Shown here piece by piece: positions 8,617 to 17,561 of a stretch of 37,705 nt of DNA. The stretch's first letter is position 1. Each line of letters starts with the position of its first letter. The notes beneath the pieces are model-generated. The model saw nothing but the letters and a program-made list of their open reading frames with translations. It was not told where the DNA came from and did not search any database. The stretch comes from Promethearchaeota archaeon (GTDB taxonomy: Archaea; Asgardarchaeota; Lokiarchaeia; Sigyniarchaeales; SOKP01): NCBI GenBank assembly GCA_011364975.1, contig RDOE01000030.1:1-37705 (forward strand), in the 5' to 3' direction. Position numbers and translations under genes: made by a program.

Positions 8617-9738
8617 ATGTCTTTTTTAGAACAATTTATACAAGCAAAGCCCCTTTTAAATCCTTGGATTAAAAATTGGAAAAGTGAGGATAAAAAGGTT
8701 TTAGGGTATTTTTGTTCGTATATTCCTGAAGAAATAATTTATGCTGCTGATATTTTACCAATTAGAATTAGAGCAAGAACATGTACTGATACTCCATTAG
8801 GAGATGCTTACATGAGTTCTACTACCTGTAGTTACACAAGATGCTGTCTTGAGTTAGCAAATAGAAAACAGTTAGATTTTCTCGATGGAATAGTTTCCTG
8901 CAATTGTTGCGATCAAATTAGGCGACTTTATGATAATATTAGATATAAAGCGCCTTTTAAGCATCACTATATTATGGGAATACCAGGTAATGTCAGTACT
9001 ACAACCTTGGATTGGTTTAAGCATGAAATAAACAAATTTAAAGCTTATTTAGAAAAAAATTTTAATGTTAGTATCACAAATGAAAAAATTAGTAAAGCAA
9101 TTTCAATATATAATAAATCACGAGAGCTTTTAAGTAAGTTGTATGAGCTTAGAAAAGATAAGTATCCTCCAATATCAGGAAGCGATATTTTGGAGATATT
9201 AACTGCTGCAATATCCATTCCAAAATCTGAATTCAATGCTTTACTAGAGAAGCAACTTCCAGAAATTAAAAGGAAGAAAGGGGTTAACAATTATAAATCT
9301 AGGATTATGATGGTGGGAAGTTTGCTTGATGATCCCGAATATTTAACAATTATAGAAGATCTAGGAGGATTAGTAGTAACAGATTCCTTATGTATTGGAA
9401 GTAGATACTTCTGGGATAAGGTTGAAGCATCTTCAAACCCTCTAGATGCTCTTGCTCTCCGTTATTTATCGAAAGTCTCATGTCCCCGTATGACAGACGG
9501 ATATTTGCAAAGAGCAGAATTTATGATGAATATGATCAAAGAGTTTAATGTAAATGGTGTTATATTTCAAAGATTGAAGTTTTGTGCTTTATGGAGTGCT
9601 GAGATATTCCTGCTTAGAAATAAATTAAAAGAAGAAAATATTCCTTTCCTTGATTTAGAAAGAGAATATATATTAAGCGGTACCGGAGCTATTAAGACTC
9701 GAGTGCAAACCTTCATGGAAATTTTAGAAGCGAGATGA
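8617..9738 (+). CDS. HgdB/BcrC-family 2-hydroxyacyl-CoA dehydratase or reductase subunit
   Basis: A 373-residue member of the 2-hydroxyglutaryl-CoA dehydratase D-component / benzoyl-CoA reductase family. It opens with the family's GYFCSYIPEEIIYAA signature (30-44). Cysteines at the expected places for [4Fe-4S] ligation are Cys71 (TTCSYTRCC), Cys95-Cys98 (SCNCC) and Cys323 (RLKFCALW), and a PFLDLEREY segment (343-351) closes the fold. Partners of this family form a heterodimer that takes one high-energy electron from an ATP-driven activator and dehydrates or reduces a CoA thioester. It overlaps the next gene by 4 bases (ATGA), so the subunits are translationally coupled. By motif it is BcrC/HgdB-like; whether it acts on aromatic or 2-hydroxyacyl substrates cannot be decided. 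Confidence 0.87.
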   Translation: MSFLEQFIQAKPLLNPWIKNWKSEDKKVLGYFCSYIPEEIIYAADILPIRIRARTCTDTPLGDAYMSSTTCSYTRCCLELANRKQLDFLDGIVSCNCCDQIRRLYDNIRYKAPFKHHYIMGIPGNVSTTTLDWFKHEINKFKAYLEKNFNVSITNEKISKAISIYNKSRELLSKLYELRKDKYPPISGSDILEILTAAISIPKSEFNALLEKQLPEIKRKKGVNNYKSRIMMVGSLLDDPEYLTIIEDLGGLVVTDSLCIGSRYFWDKVEASSNPLDALALRYLSKVSCPRMTDGYLQRAEFMMNMIKEFNVNGVIFQRLKFCALWSAEIFLLRNKLKEENIPFLDLEREYILSGTGAIKTRVQTFMEILEAR

Positions 9739-11063
9739 AGAGCATGGATGTAGAATTATTTAACAAATATAAAAAACTAGGTAGAGGAAATTGGGGAAAC
9801 GATCTTTCTATGTGGAAAATGATGTATATGGGATTTTTGAACCAAAGAAAAGAGGAAGAATTTACACCTATTTTAGAGCTATTATTTAACATCTTTCTGG
9901 ACCTTCCTAAGGCAAGAAAGGAAGGTAAGTCTGTTGTAATGCATCCATTCAATTATGGTCCTGAATTATTTTATGCAATGAACTTAGCTCCTCTTATGCA
10001 AGAAATATTTAGCGTTGGGTTAGCCCCATTACATCTTAATGAGCCTTATATAGATTTTAGTAATAAAATAGGATATGGAGACAATCCAACGTTATGTAAT
10101 GCTCAAAGACCTTTAATCGGCTCTTTTATGCAGGGGGTTGCACCAATTCCTGATCTCTTGTTTTTTCTTTCCACGCCTTGCAATTCTCTTGCTATGACTT
10201 ATCAAGTTTTTGAACATTTAGCAAAAATCCCTGCGTTTAATATGGATGTTCCTTATTGGGCATATGAGAAGCAGAATAATGAATTTTATGATGAAAAAAC
10301 TCTTGAATATATGGTTAACCAAATAAAGGATTTAATTTCATGGTTAGAACAAGAAAAAAAGCAAAAGTTAGATTTTGAAAATCTGCAACAAACCATGAAA
10401 AATGTCAATCAATCAAGAGAATATATTTTAGAGTTTAATGAACTTTTAAAAACAATTCCTTGTCCCATGCCAAGCCAAGCAGGTTTTGGAAATTTTCTCG
10501 CTATGGTAACTCGAGGTGGTACTGATGATGCTGTCAAAGCTACCAAATTTCTGCGTGATACTGCTTTAGAAAATGTTAAAAATGGCATAGCGGGTGTACC
10601 TGATGAGAAGGTTAGAATTGCTTGGCCTTATACTCATGTCTTTTTTGATGCAGATCTTTTAACCTGGTTAGAAAAAACATTCAACGCAGTGACGATTATG
10701 GATATTTTAGGATATTACCAAATTCTTCCCCATGATACCAATACAATTGAGAAATGTTATGAGAGTCTAGCCTTAGGAACGTTAGATTTTTCTATGGTTG
10801 GAACATGTCGAGGCCCTATCGAATATTATATTGAATTCTTATTAAATTATGTAAAAGATTATAAAATAGATTGTGTAATTATGCCTATGCAGTTTGCATG
10901 TAAACATGCTTATAGTATGGCTAGGGTTAGTTCAGAAGCTTTGCGAGAGGAGACAGGTATTCCGGTTTTAATCTTTGGTTGTGATCCTTACGATTCACGC
11001 GAGGTAACTTCAGATGCAATAAGAGGCAGAATTTCAGATTTTCTCACTCAAATAGTTTTATAA
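9735..11063 (+). CDS. HgdB/BcrB-family partner subunit
   Basis: A 442-residue second subunit of the same superfamily, close in length to BcrB/BadE-type subunits. Candidate cluster cysteines are Cys121, Cys149 (STPCNS), Cys358 and Cys389 (QFACKHAYSMAR). The C terminus has the family ending in which a bound substrate or cluster is enclosed: GIPVLIFGCDPYDSRE (408-423) followed by a helix with DAIRGRISDF. The ATG overlaps the stop of the upstream subunit, and the activator starts 16 bases after its stop. The three genes therefore form one operon that encodes a complete two-component enzyme. An internal ATG three codons in (9744) is possible but less likely given the ATGA coupling. Confidence 0.85.
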   Translation: MKSMDVELFNKYKKLGRGNWGNDLSMWKMMYMGFLNQRKEEEFTPILELLFNIFLDLPKARKEGKSVVMHPFNYGPELFYAMNLAPLMQEIFSVGLAPLHLNEPYIDFSNKIGYGDNPTLCNAQRPLIGSFMQGVAPIPDLLFFLSTPCNSLAMTYQVFEHLAKIPAFNMDVPYWAYEKQNNEFYDEKTLEYMVNQIKDLISWLEQEKKQKLDFENLQQTMKNVNQSREYILEFNELLKTIPCPMPSQAGFGNFLAMVTRGGTDDAVKATKFLRDTALENVKNGIAGVPDEKVRIAWPYTHVFFDADLLTWLEKTFNAVTIMDILGYYQILPHDTNTIEKCYESLALGTLDFSMVGTCRGPIEYYIEFLLNYVKDYKIDCVIMPMQFACKHAYSMARVSSEALREETGIPVLIFGCDPYDSREVTSDAIRGRISDFLTQIVL

Positions 11064-11079
11064 AGGAGGTTTATTAAAA

Positions 11080-11853
11080 TTGATAGTAGCAGGATGTGAT
11101 GTTGGTTCTTTAACTGGGAAAGCTGTTATTTTAAATGAGGGAGAAATGTTATCGTATAGTATTGTTCCAACTACGCCTAAACCAGAAATAACTGCTCAAA
11201 ATGCTATGAAGGAAGTGCTCAAAAAAACTAATCTATCTTTAGATGATATTGAATATATCGTGGGAACTGGATATGGAAGGGTAAAAATCCCCTTTGCCAA
11301 TTCTCAAATCTCTGAATTAACATGTCATGGATTGGGAGCTCACTCATTTATTCCATCGATTCGAACAATAATTGATGTTGGAGGCCAAGATTGCAAAGTA
11401 ATTAAAGTAGATAAGAATGGAAAAATACTTGATTTTGCAATGAATGATAAATGTGCTGCTGGAACAGGTAGATTTTTAGAAGTAATGGCAAGAACTCTGG
11501 AGTTGAAACTTGAAGATCTAGGACCAATATCTTTAGAATCAAAAAACCAAGCTAAAATTACAGCTCAATGCAGTGTATTTGCTGAAACAGAAGTTGTAAG
11601 CTTAATGGCAGATGGAATCGAAGTTTCTGATATAGTAGCAGGAATACATGACGCTGTCGCATCTAGAATCATGTCATTGGTATATAGAGTAGGACTTGAA
11701 GAAGATCTAACTATAACAGGCGGTGTAGCAAAAAATGTGGGAGTTGTGGCTTATTTAGAAAAAAGGTTAGGCGTAAATTCTAAAAAGCTTCCGATTGATC
11801 CTCAAATCATTGGTGCATTAGGAGCTGCATTAGTAGCAAAAGAAAAACTATAA
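11080..11853 (+). CDS. HgdC/BcrA/BadF-type activator ATPase with [4Fe-4S] cluster
   Basis: A 257-residue ASKHA-fold ATPase that hydrolyses ATP to push a low-potential electron into the dehydratase/reductase. GCDVGSLTGKAV (5-16) is the first phosphate loop, GTGYGR (62-67) and DVGGQD (99-104) are family motifs, and TGGVAKN (213-219) completes the nucleotide site. Cys125 (NDKCAAGTGRF) and Cys164 (QCSVFAE) match the two cysteines that, one pair per monomer, hold a single [4Fe-4S] cluster across the homodimer; in the Acidaminococcus HgdC they are near 127 and 166. It starts with TTG behind a perfect AGGAGGT site. Length fits the single homodimeric HgdC-type activator rather than a BcrA/BcrD pair; only one copy is present. 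Confidence 0.92.
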   Translation: MIVAGCDVGSLTGKAVILNEGEMLSYSIVPTTPKPEITAQNAMKEVLKKTNLSLDDIEYIVGTGYGRVKIPFANSQISELTCHGLGAHSFIPSIRTIIDVGGQDCKVIKVDKNGKILDFAMNDKCAAGTGRFLEVMARTLELKLEDLGPISLESKNQAKITAQCSVFAETEVVSLMADGIEVSDIVAGIHDAVASRIMSLVYRVGLEEDLTITGGVAKNVGVVAYLEKRLGVNSKKLPIDPQIIGALGAALVAKEKL

Positions 11854-11905
11854 GTTCTGTATAAATCTAACCTTCTTTATCTATATTCACAAATTGACTT
11901 AATTG

Positions 11906-11920
11906 AAAAAGGAAAAAAAA
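11906..11920 (-). terminator. T-run terminator of the minus-strand Fe-S gene
   Basis: On the minus strand, an 8-base and a 5-base T-run lie directly after the stop of the CCG-domain protein, in the 70-base gap shared with the convergent activator gene. Confidence 0.4.
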
Positions 11921-11923
11921 TTA

Positions 11924-13162
11924 TTATATAGCTTTTTCTATTAGTTGAGAAATATCATAGACACTAATTTCTTCATTTTTGATATTAGTTTTAAATTGAT
12001 TTAAACAAAAAGGACAAGAAGAAACTATAGCAGTTGCGTTAGTCTCCAACGCTTCATCAATTCGTTCTCGAGCAGAGAATTCAGATAAATCCTTGAAAGC
12101 GGACCTCACACCACCACCCGACCCACAACACCATGCATTATGCATGTTTCGATCCATTTCAACTAGTTCTAAACCAGAAATATTCTCCAAAACGGTTCTC
12201 GGTTCTTTATATAATCCCATATGACGTCCTATATGACATGGGTCATGATAGGTGACTTTCATATTAATGTTATTATTAAATTTCAAAGAGCCATTTTTAA
12301 GCTTTATCGAGATGAATTCAGGTAAATGGATAATTTCAATTCCATGTTTCAACTCAAATTTTTTAGGATAAATTTCCTTTAACGCTCTATAACAACCTGC
12401 ACAAGAAGTGATTATTTTTTCAATTTTTTCGTCCTTAAACATTTCTACATTACTTACTGCTAATTCTTTAGCTTTATCGGTTTGACCTGTCATAAAAACT
12501 GGAGAACCACAACAACTTTCATTTTCTAAAATCCTAAAATCAATATTTAAAGAGTTTAAAATCTTAACAGTGGATACTGCAATATCATTTTCTCGATAAC
12601 TAGCCGTACATCCAACGAAGTATGCTAATTTGGAACTGGTATTTTGAGTTATTTCACTTGGAAACCAAGCTCTACGATTTTCATGTTGTTCTCCATAAGG
12701 ATTATGAAGATCATCAATATATTGGGCATATTGTTTTTGTTCAAGCATTGGACCAAAACCATTTTGCACCGCATCTTCTCTCATTGCCATTAACCACTCA
12801 CCAGCATAAGTATGGAGTTCAGGAATTTGACATTGTTGAGTACATGCTAAACAGAGGGAACATTTATAGAAAATTTTGGCTAAATTATCCGTCCATTTTA
12901 ATTTACCGGAAGTTAATCCCCATATTAGTAAATTTTTGCCTCCAAGATAATATGCTTCAAATTTTCCTAATTCTCCAGAGGGACACACTCTTGCCCAATT
13001 TACGTCTTGAAACACTGTTCTACAAGTTCCACACTTCCCACATTGATATATAATATCCTTGTAATGTTCAATTCCTTGATGGCGATCTATAACGTGATCT
13101 TCTTGAGTAGAAGCAATTTTTTCAATACCCAATCCTTTGATATATCTAACTTTTTTCATCAT
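11924..13162 (-). CDS. HdrD/GlcF-like iron-sulfur CCG-domain oxidoreductase
   Basis: An electron-transfer protein of 412 residues from the chosen start. The N-terminal part has two [4Fe-4S] sets: CGKCGTC with a later CPSG, and CSLCLACTQQC. Two CCG domains follow, each with the Cys-Cys and C-x2-C motifs that bind a non-cubane cluster in HdrB/HdrD: first GCTAS, ESCCGSP and SCAGCYRAL, then HDPCHIGRH, WCCGSGGG and SSCPFC. The start at 13162 (MMKKV) follows GGGGAG by six bases; an in-frame ATG at 13198 would add 12 residues and overlap the upstream flavoprotein gene by 23 bases. The pairing with a flavoprotein is the GlcD-GlcF or lactate-dehydrogenase arrangement, where this subunit accepts electrons from FAD and passes them on. 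Confidence 0.87.
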   Translation of the reverse strand: MMKKVRYIKGLGIEKIASTQEDHVIDRHQGIEHYKDIIYQCGKCGTCRTVFQDVNWARVCPSGELGKFEAYYLGGKNLLIWGLTSGKLKWTDNLAKIFYKCSLCLACTQQCQIPELHTYAGEWLMAMREDAVQNGFGPMLEQKQYAQYIDDLHNPYGEQHENRRAWFPSEITQNTSSKLAYFVGCTASYRENDIAVSTVKILNSLNIDFRILENESCCGSPVFMTGQTDKAKELAVSNVEMFKDEKIEKIITSCAGCYRALKEIYPKKFELKHGIEIIHLPEFISIKLKNGSLKFNNNINMKVTYHDPCHIGRHMGLYKEPRTVLENISGLELVEMDRNMHNAWCCGSGGGVRSAFKDLSEFSARERIDEALETNATAIVSSCPFCLNQFKTNIKNEEISVYDISQLIEKAI

Positions 13163-13175
13163 AATATTCTCCCCT

Positions 13176-14612
13176 TCAATCTCCTTTAACCCATCCATGA
13201 CCAGGATTCATTATATTATTTGGATCGAGCATCCTTTTTATTTTTAGAATTAATTCACTCGTTGAAGGTAAAGTTTTATCTCTATATACTTGATGAGCCC
13301 ACTCTGGAGCTTTATACATGACTACTCCGTCTAATGATTGCACTTGTTCGTGAATTTCCTTCAAAATATTACGGGCAGATTCAATGTCCTTTGGATCGTT
13401 TTTGTTAAAATTGATATTGGTTCGAGCAACACAATAATGACCTCCAAATAATAATCGAGAATAAAATTGAGGTGTATGTCCATGGTTTAAAGCAACTTTT
13501 CTTGCTAAATTATAATAGGTTGTAATATCACGAGTAGAGCAGTAACTTCCAATCCATTCTCCCCCTCCTCCTCTTGAAAAGTTCCAACAACCCCAAAGCT
13601 GGATGGGCATCGTACCAAGAAGCTCCTCGGGATTGACTCCTGGAGCTTCTACTAATTTTCCTTCTTTGCATACCATCTCAATTGCTTCACATTGAGCTTC
13701 ATGCTGTTTTTCTGTATAAGCTTGAGTAGTGATAATTGCCGCAAAATCAGGTAATTTTTTCTCTCTTGGGTCAATTGGAACTTTTTTTTCATTTCCACCT
13801 AAAGATGATTGAAGCCAACCATAATTCTGGATAACTATATCACATATACCTAAACCAAGTTTTGATAATTTTAAGATGACTGGAATGCCAACATCCATAG
13901 TTGGTCCTAAAAATATATAATCCTTTCGAAATGGTAATTTGGGCCACAATTTCACAGCTGCTTTAGTAACTATTCCCGTGGAACCTTCCCAACCAATAAA
14001 TAGACCTGCTAAATCGGGTAAAGGTTGTCTTCCATACCAACAATCAGAAAGACAGCAAGATCCCACCTTAACTAATTCTCCAGATCCAAGTACTACTTCT
14101 AAACCATTAATAAATTCCGCTCCTGTACCACCAAGCATTCCTAAATCAAACATTCCATAACATAAACATGACGCAACTACGCCTGTCCCAGGTGGTGACC
14201 AAGTTATGCCTGCTCTTAAATCAGGATGATTCTTTTGAAGATATCCTTGTAGGTCCGCCCAAGTTGTACCACCTTCGATCACAGCATACATATCGTCACT
14301 ATTAACTTCAATTATACGATTTAATCTTCTTAAGTCAACAACAATTCCCCCTTTTACGGGATTTGCAGTAGCTCCAAAATTAATACCTGAAACCCAAGGA
14401 ACGATGGGGATTCTAAATTTATTAGCTAATTTAACTATCTCTTGAACTTCTTCTGCACTGTTCGGCATTATTACGGCATCACAGATTCCTTCTGGTTCGG
14501 CGGTAATAAAGTCATAATGATAAAGAAAAGTGATTTCGGGTTCATTAGAGATATAATCTTCTCCCACAATACGCTCTAGTTCTGTAATTATTTCATTATT
14601 AATCATTTTCAA
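13176..14612 (-). CDS. VAO/PCMH-type FAD-linked dehydrogenase (GlcD-like)
   Basis: A 478-residue flavoprotein. FAD-binding PCMH domain: residues about 40-225, with the pyrophosphate loop PWVSGINFGATANP (72-85), GGIVVDL (88-94), an SPPGTGV turn (139-145), and GLFIGWEGSTGIVTKAA (203-219). The C-terminal substrate domain ends in LDPNNIMNPG (462-471), typical of D-lactate/glycolate oxidases and of vanillyl-alcohol oxidase/4-cresol dehydrogenase. The PDLAGLF and KLWP wording is closer to the VAO/cresol branch than to glycolate oxidase. It sits first in a two-gene minus-strand operon with the CCG protein. The substrate is probably an alcohol or hydroxyacid; which one is not readable. Confidence 0.85.
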   Translation of the reverse strand: MKMINNEIITELERIVGEDYISNEPEITFLYHYDFITAEPEGICDAVIMPNSAEEVQEIVKLANKFRIPIVPWVSGINFGATANPVKGGIVVDLRRLNRIIEVNSDDMYAVIEGGTTWADLQGYLQKNHPDLRAGITWSPPGTGVVASCLCYGMFDLGMLGGTGAEFINGLEVVLGSGELVKVGSCCLSDCWYGRQPLPDLAGLFIGWEGSTGIVTKAAVKLWPKLPFRKDYIFLGPTMDVGIPVILKLSKLGLGICDIVIQNYGWLQSSLGGNEKKVPIDPREKKLPDFAAIITTQAYTEKQHEAQCEAIEMVCKEGKLVEAPGVNPEELLGTMPIQLWGCWNFSRGGGGEWIGSYCSTRDITTYYNLARKVALNHGHTPQFYSRLLFGGHYCVARTNINFNKNDPKDIESARNILKEIHEQVQSLDGVVMYKAPEWAHQVYRDKTLPSTSELILKIKRMLDPNNIMNPGHGWVKGD

Positions 14613-14641
14613 TCACCACTTAAATAATATTTATTCAAACC

Positions 14642-14653
14642 CTTTATTTATAG
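14642..14653 (-). promoter_or_regulatory. TATA-like box for the minus-strand flavoprotein operon
   Basis: Reads CTATAAATAAAG on the minus strand, centred about 35 bases before the ATG at 14612. A GGTGA sequence lies 7 bases before that ATG and can serve as ribosome-binding site. Confidence 0.4.
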
Positions 14654-14697
14654 ATTAGTGGGAAATTATAAAGTTAAATAATTTAATGTGATTTAGG

Positions 14698-14707
14698 CTT
14701 ATATTAT
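14698..14707 (+). promoter_or_regulatory. TATA-like box for the arginase-family gene
   Basis: CTTATATTAT is centred about 40 bases before the ATG at 14742, giving a predicted leader of about 14 bases. It shares a 129-base intergenic region with the divergent flavoprotein promoter. Confidence 0.35.
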
Positions 14708-14741
14708 TATTATACAAACTTCGGATTAAACGTTAGAACGA

Positions 14742-15854
14742 ATGAAGAGGAATATAAAAGTCTTTGGTGCAGCATTGGATGCCAGTGATTTAGGCTTAGC
14801 AATCCAAATGAAGTTAGCATACTTAAATCGTTTAGTAAATGGTCTAATTGAGGAATCAGATTTTCTGGATCCATATGATGGACTCCTCAAGTTATCTCAA
14901 TTATTAAAGAGAGACTTTTTTAAAAAGATAGGCAAGTTTCCAATTGAAAGCTGGTTAACTCCAAAACCAAGACTGATGGATATACATTTGATTAATCAAC
15001 TAAATTACCAAAATTTCACAAATGAAGGAAATTTAAAAAATTATTCGGAAAGACTTAAGGAATTCGTTCAGAAAGAGATATTCCCGGACATTCCACTCAT
15101 GCTTGGTGTAGATCACTCTTTAACTGGAGGAGTTTTGACTGCAATATCTCAGGACGTAGGGAATGATGATTTATTAGTAATAATATTTGATGCCCATTTT
15201 GATGGATTACCCGCAAGTATGACTCTTAAGATTGCAGAGTATGTAAATGATCATCCTCAAGTAGCTAATCCTTTAATATTAGTAAATAATCCGTTACAAT
15301 TTGAGAAGCTAAATTTAAAAGATAATTATAACTGTGCATCATTTTTGCATTATTTACTTAAACAAGAAACAATACTTCCTGAAAATTTAATTATATTTGG
15401 TTGTCAAGATTATCCAAATGAAGAGTACAGATCTATTGATAATTCAGGTATAATTGAATTTGTCGCGTTTTTTGATGAATTAGAATGTTCGGGTGTGAAT
15501 TTCATACCGATAAACGAACCACTTGAAATGCTTAGAAGTTTAAACCAAACATTAAAAGGACTAAACACCAACAACTTATACATATCATTTGATGTCGACG
15601 TTTGTGCATTAAAAGAAGTAATTGCAACCAGATTCCGAAATGTTATCGGTGTCGATAAATCTACACTGATAAACGCAATTCACATAATAAATAAGTATAA
15701 AAAATCGAAAAATGTAGAAATTAAAGGGCTTGATATTATGGAAATTGACACACACTTGTTAAATAGGTTTTTCCCTAAATCTAATAGAATAGATCAAACA
15801 ATTGAAGTTATAGATGATTACCTTAAAGCCTTATTTTCTGAGAATTTATCCTAA
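14742..15854 (+). CDS. Arginase/agmatinase-family (ureohydrolase) protein, divergent
   Basis: A 370-residue protein with the di-manganese motifs of the arginase/deacetylase-like fold in order: GVDHSLTGG (122-130) for the GGDHS motif, FDAHFD (149-154) for DAHxD, and SFDVDV (282-287) for SxDxD. Metal ligands His125, Asp150, His152, Asp154, Asp284 and Asp286 are all kept. The usual DP after the third motif is missing (CALK instead), and the protein is longer than agmatinases by an insertion-rich N terminus of about 110 residues. Family membership is sound; the substrate could be agmatine, a guanidino acid or another amide. It lies between the two halves of the redox island and ends two bases before the convergent hydrolase gene. 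Confidence 0.72.
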   Translation: MKRNIKVFGAALDASDLGLAIQMKLAYLNRLVNGLIEESDFLDPYDGLLKLSQLLKRDFFKKIGKFPIESWLTPKPRLMDIHLINQLNYQNFTNEGNLKNYSERLKEFVQKEIFPDIPLMLGVDHSLTGGVLTAISQDVGNDDLLVIIFDAHFDGLPASMTLKIAEYVNDHPQVANPLILVNNPLQFEKLNLKDNYNCASFLHYLLKQETILPENLIIFGCQDYPNEEYRSIDNSGIIEFVAFFDELECSGVNFIPINEPLEMLRSLNQTLKGLNTNNLYISFDVDVCALKEVIATRFRNVIGVDKSTLINAIHIINKYKKSKNVEIKGLDIMEIDTHLLNRFFPKSNRIDQTIEVIDDYLKALFSENLS

Positions 15855-15856
15855 CG

Positions 15857-17011
15857 TTACAATGCTTTTTTAATAGCTTCTTTTACAGCTTGTGCAAGAC
15901 GAATCGGTCTCGAATCTTCTCCAAGTAACACCATTTTATTCATAGCATATGCATAACTAATTTTTTTATCAAGATCCATAACACATTTAGAGCCCCCAGC
16001 ACCGCTCCAAAAAAAGCTGCGAGGTCCTATTAAAAAATCTTCACTCAATAAACCAAAACCTAGACCAAAACTAGCAGGCTGACGAAAGGTAACTATATCT
16101 TTTCCCCTATTTTGTTCTTCAAGAGCTTTTTCAATTGTGTTCAATGATAATAATCGCTTATCCATGTATTTACCTCCACAAGCTAGAATTGCACCCACCT
16201 GAGCAGTTGAACGGGCGTTTCCATGTCCATTTGAGGCAGGAATTTCTGCAGCACGCCATTCTCTACTATTAAAATCAACTTGCTGAAGATCAGGGTTAAA
16301 GAACACTTTTTTAGCGTTTCTAAAGAGTAAACCAAGAAGAAACAATTTTATTCTTGAGATACGCTCAGGAACAACTATATCGGCTATTCTTTCATCAAAT
16401 TTATCGGATAAACCTATGTGAAAGTCAATCCCTAAGGGTTCCGCTACTTCTTCACGGAAGAATGTTCCCAGAGTTTTTCTGGTTACCCTTCGTACAATTT
16501 CTCCTAAAATATATCCAAAAGTTATTGAATGATATCCAATTTTACTGCCAGGTTTCCACCATGGTTTCTGAGAAGCTATTATACCAATAATCCTGTCCCA
16601 ATCATAAATTACGTTTTCTGGTATTGGCACATCAAATCCTGGTAATCCAGCACTATGTGATAAGACAAATTTAATTGGGATTAATTCTTTACCATTTTGA
16701 GCAAATTCTGGCCAATATTTAGCTACTGGATCATCCACATTAATTAAACCACGATCTACAAGCATATGGATGCAAAGTGCAGTCATAATTTTAGTTGTTG
16801 AAAATACATTAACAATCGTGTTTTCTTCCCATAACTGCTGTTTAGCTTTATCTTTATAACCACCCCATAAATCTACAACTAGTTGTCCATTAAGAGTCAC
16901 AGCAAATGAAGCTCCTACTTCTAGCCCAAGTTCAAAATTTTGTTTAAATGCCTTCTTAACTGGAAGAAAAGGATCAGCACAATGTCCATGAATTTCAATT
17001 TTATCGTTCAT
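15857..17011 (-). CDS. Beta-lactamase-fold serine hydrolase (EstB/LACTB type)
   Basis: A 384-residue class C-like serine hydrolase. STTK (71-74) supplies the nucleophile Ser71 and Lys74, and GYHS (159-162) supplies the catalytic tyrosine (Tyr160). A C-terminal GAGGSK stands where the KTG-like motif sits. No signal peptide is visible, so it should act in the cytoplasm. Such proteins are usually esterases or peptidases rather than antibiotic hydrolases. In this setting an esterase feeding substrate to the neighbouring flavoproteins or CoA enzymes is possible, but this is only context. It is divergent from the SCP2-flavoprotein cluster. Confidence 0.82.
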   Translation of the reverse strand: MNDKIEIHGHCADPFLPVKKAFKQNFELGLEVGASFAVTLNGQLVVDLWGGYKDKAKQQLWEENTIVNVFSTTKIMTALCIHMLVDRGLINVDDPVAKYWPEFAQNGKELIPIKFVLSHSAGLPGFDVPIPENVIYDWDRIIGIIASQKPWWKPGSKIGYHSITFGYILGEIVRRVTRKTLGTFFREEVAEPLGIDFHIGLSDKFDERIADIVVPERISRIKLFLLGLLFRNAKKVFFNPDLQQVDFNSREWRAAEIPASNGHGNARSTAQVGAILACGGKYMDKRLLSLNTIEKALEEQNRGKDIVTFRQPASFGLGFGLLSEDFLIGPRSFFWSGAGGSKCVMDLDKKISYAYAMNKMVLLGEDSRPIRLAQAVKEAIKKAL

Positions 17012-17128
17012 TGTTTAGAGCACTTTTTTACTAATTTAATTTAATTATTGTTATTTTAGATTAAGAATTAATTATTTATAGTTTGTAGTAAAAATAACTT
17101 TATCAGCTAAAAAAATGATTGATTCGAA

Positions 17129-17551
17129 ATGATATCTATACAAAAAGGTGAGGATTTACTCTCAATTTCGCTTAACAATATCCTTAGTTATAGGAAAAAT
17201 GATGATGAATTTATTGAGCTAGTAAGGAATTGGAATAAAAAAATTGTGATAGAACTTGAGGATTTCTATCCCGTAGAGGTCATTTTTCAAGGAACTGAAA
17301 TAAAATTTAAAACCAAGGATTTAGATCAAAAAGTGGATTTAAAAGTATTCATGAACCTTAATACGTTATTAAATTTAGCCTACGGAAGGCTTAACCCTGT
17401 GAACGCGGTTTTAACACGAAATTTAAAAATTAAGGGAATTTTGAAGATTTTAACGCTTATGAAGTTTATAAAAATATTTTTGACAAGCATGAAAATGGTA
17501 GCTAAAGATTCAGCAATTAATTATTATGAAAAAAATAAGGCCACAAGGTGA
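17129..17551 (+). CDS. SCP2-like lipid/acyl-CoA carrier domain protein, copy 1
   Basis: A 140-residue single-domain protein. The pattern of strands ending in a VDLKVFMNLNTLLNLAYGR helix and an NPVNAV-to-LKIKG segment (about 78-104) is that of SCP2/sterol-transfer domains, in which a hydrophobic tunnel holds a lipid or acyl-CoA. No signal peptide. It is followed after 10 bases by a FAD-linked dehydrogenase gene, and this pair is repeated downstream with a second SCP2 copy. The likely job is to present a lipophilic substrate to its partner flavoprotein, which is inference from the pairing. The assignment rests on pattern recognition of a weakly conserved family. Confidence 0.65.
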   Translation: MISIQKGEDLLSISLNNILSYRKNDDEFIELVRNWNKKIVIELEDFYPVEVIFQGTEIKFKTKDLDQKVDLKVFMNLNTLLNLAYGRLNPVNAVLTRNLKIKGILKILTLMKFIKIFLTSMKMVAKDSAINYYEKNKATR

Positions 17552-17561
17552 GATATTTTCT

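Noticed and set aside
8617..11853. Naming the operon benzoyl-CoA reductase outright
   Set aside because: The family also covers 2-hydroxyglutaryl-, lactyl- and phenyllactyl-CoA dehydratases. The single homodimeric-type activator argues against a class I benzoyl-CoA reductase, and no aromatic-pathway partner genes are in the window.
12622..13053. Open frame of 143 codons on the plus strand
   Set aside because: It lies wholly inside the minus-strand CCG protein, whose cluster motifs are clear; it has no recognisable domain. The same holds for the other frames inside genes at 6162-6413, 7873-8289, 9045-9290, 13939-14160, 18269-18604, 21876-22152 and 28441-28707.
15857..17011. Antibiotic-resistance beta-lactamase
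   Set aside because: No signal peptide, and the long LACTB/EstB-like pattern in an archaeon points to a general esterase or peptidase.
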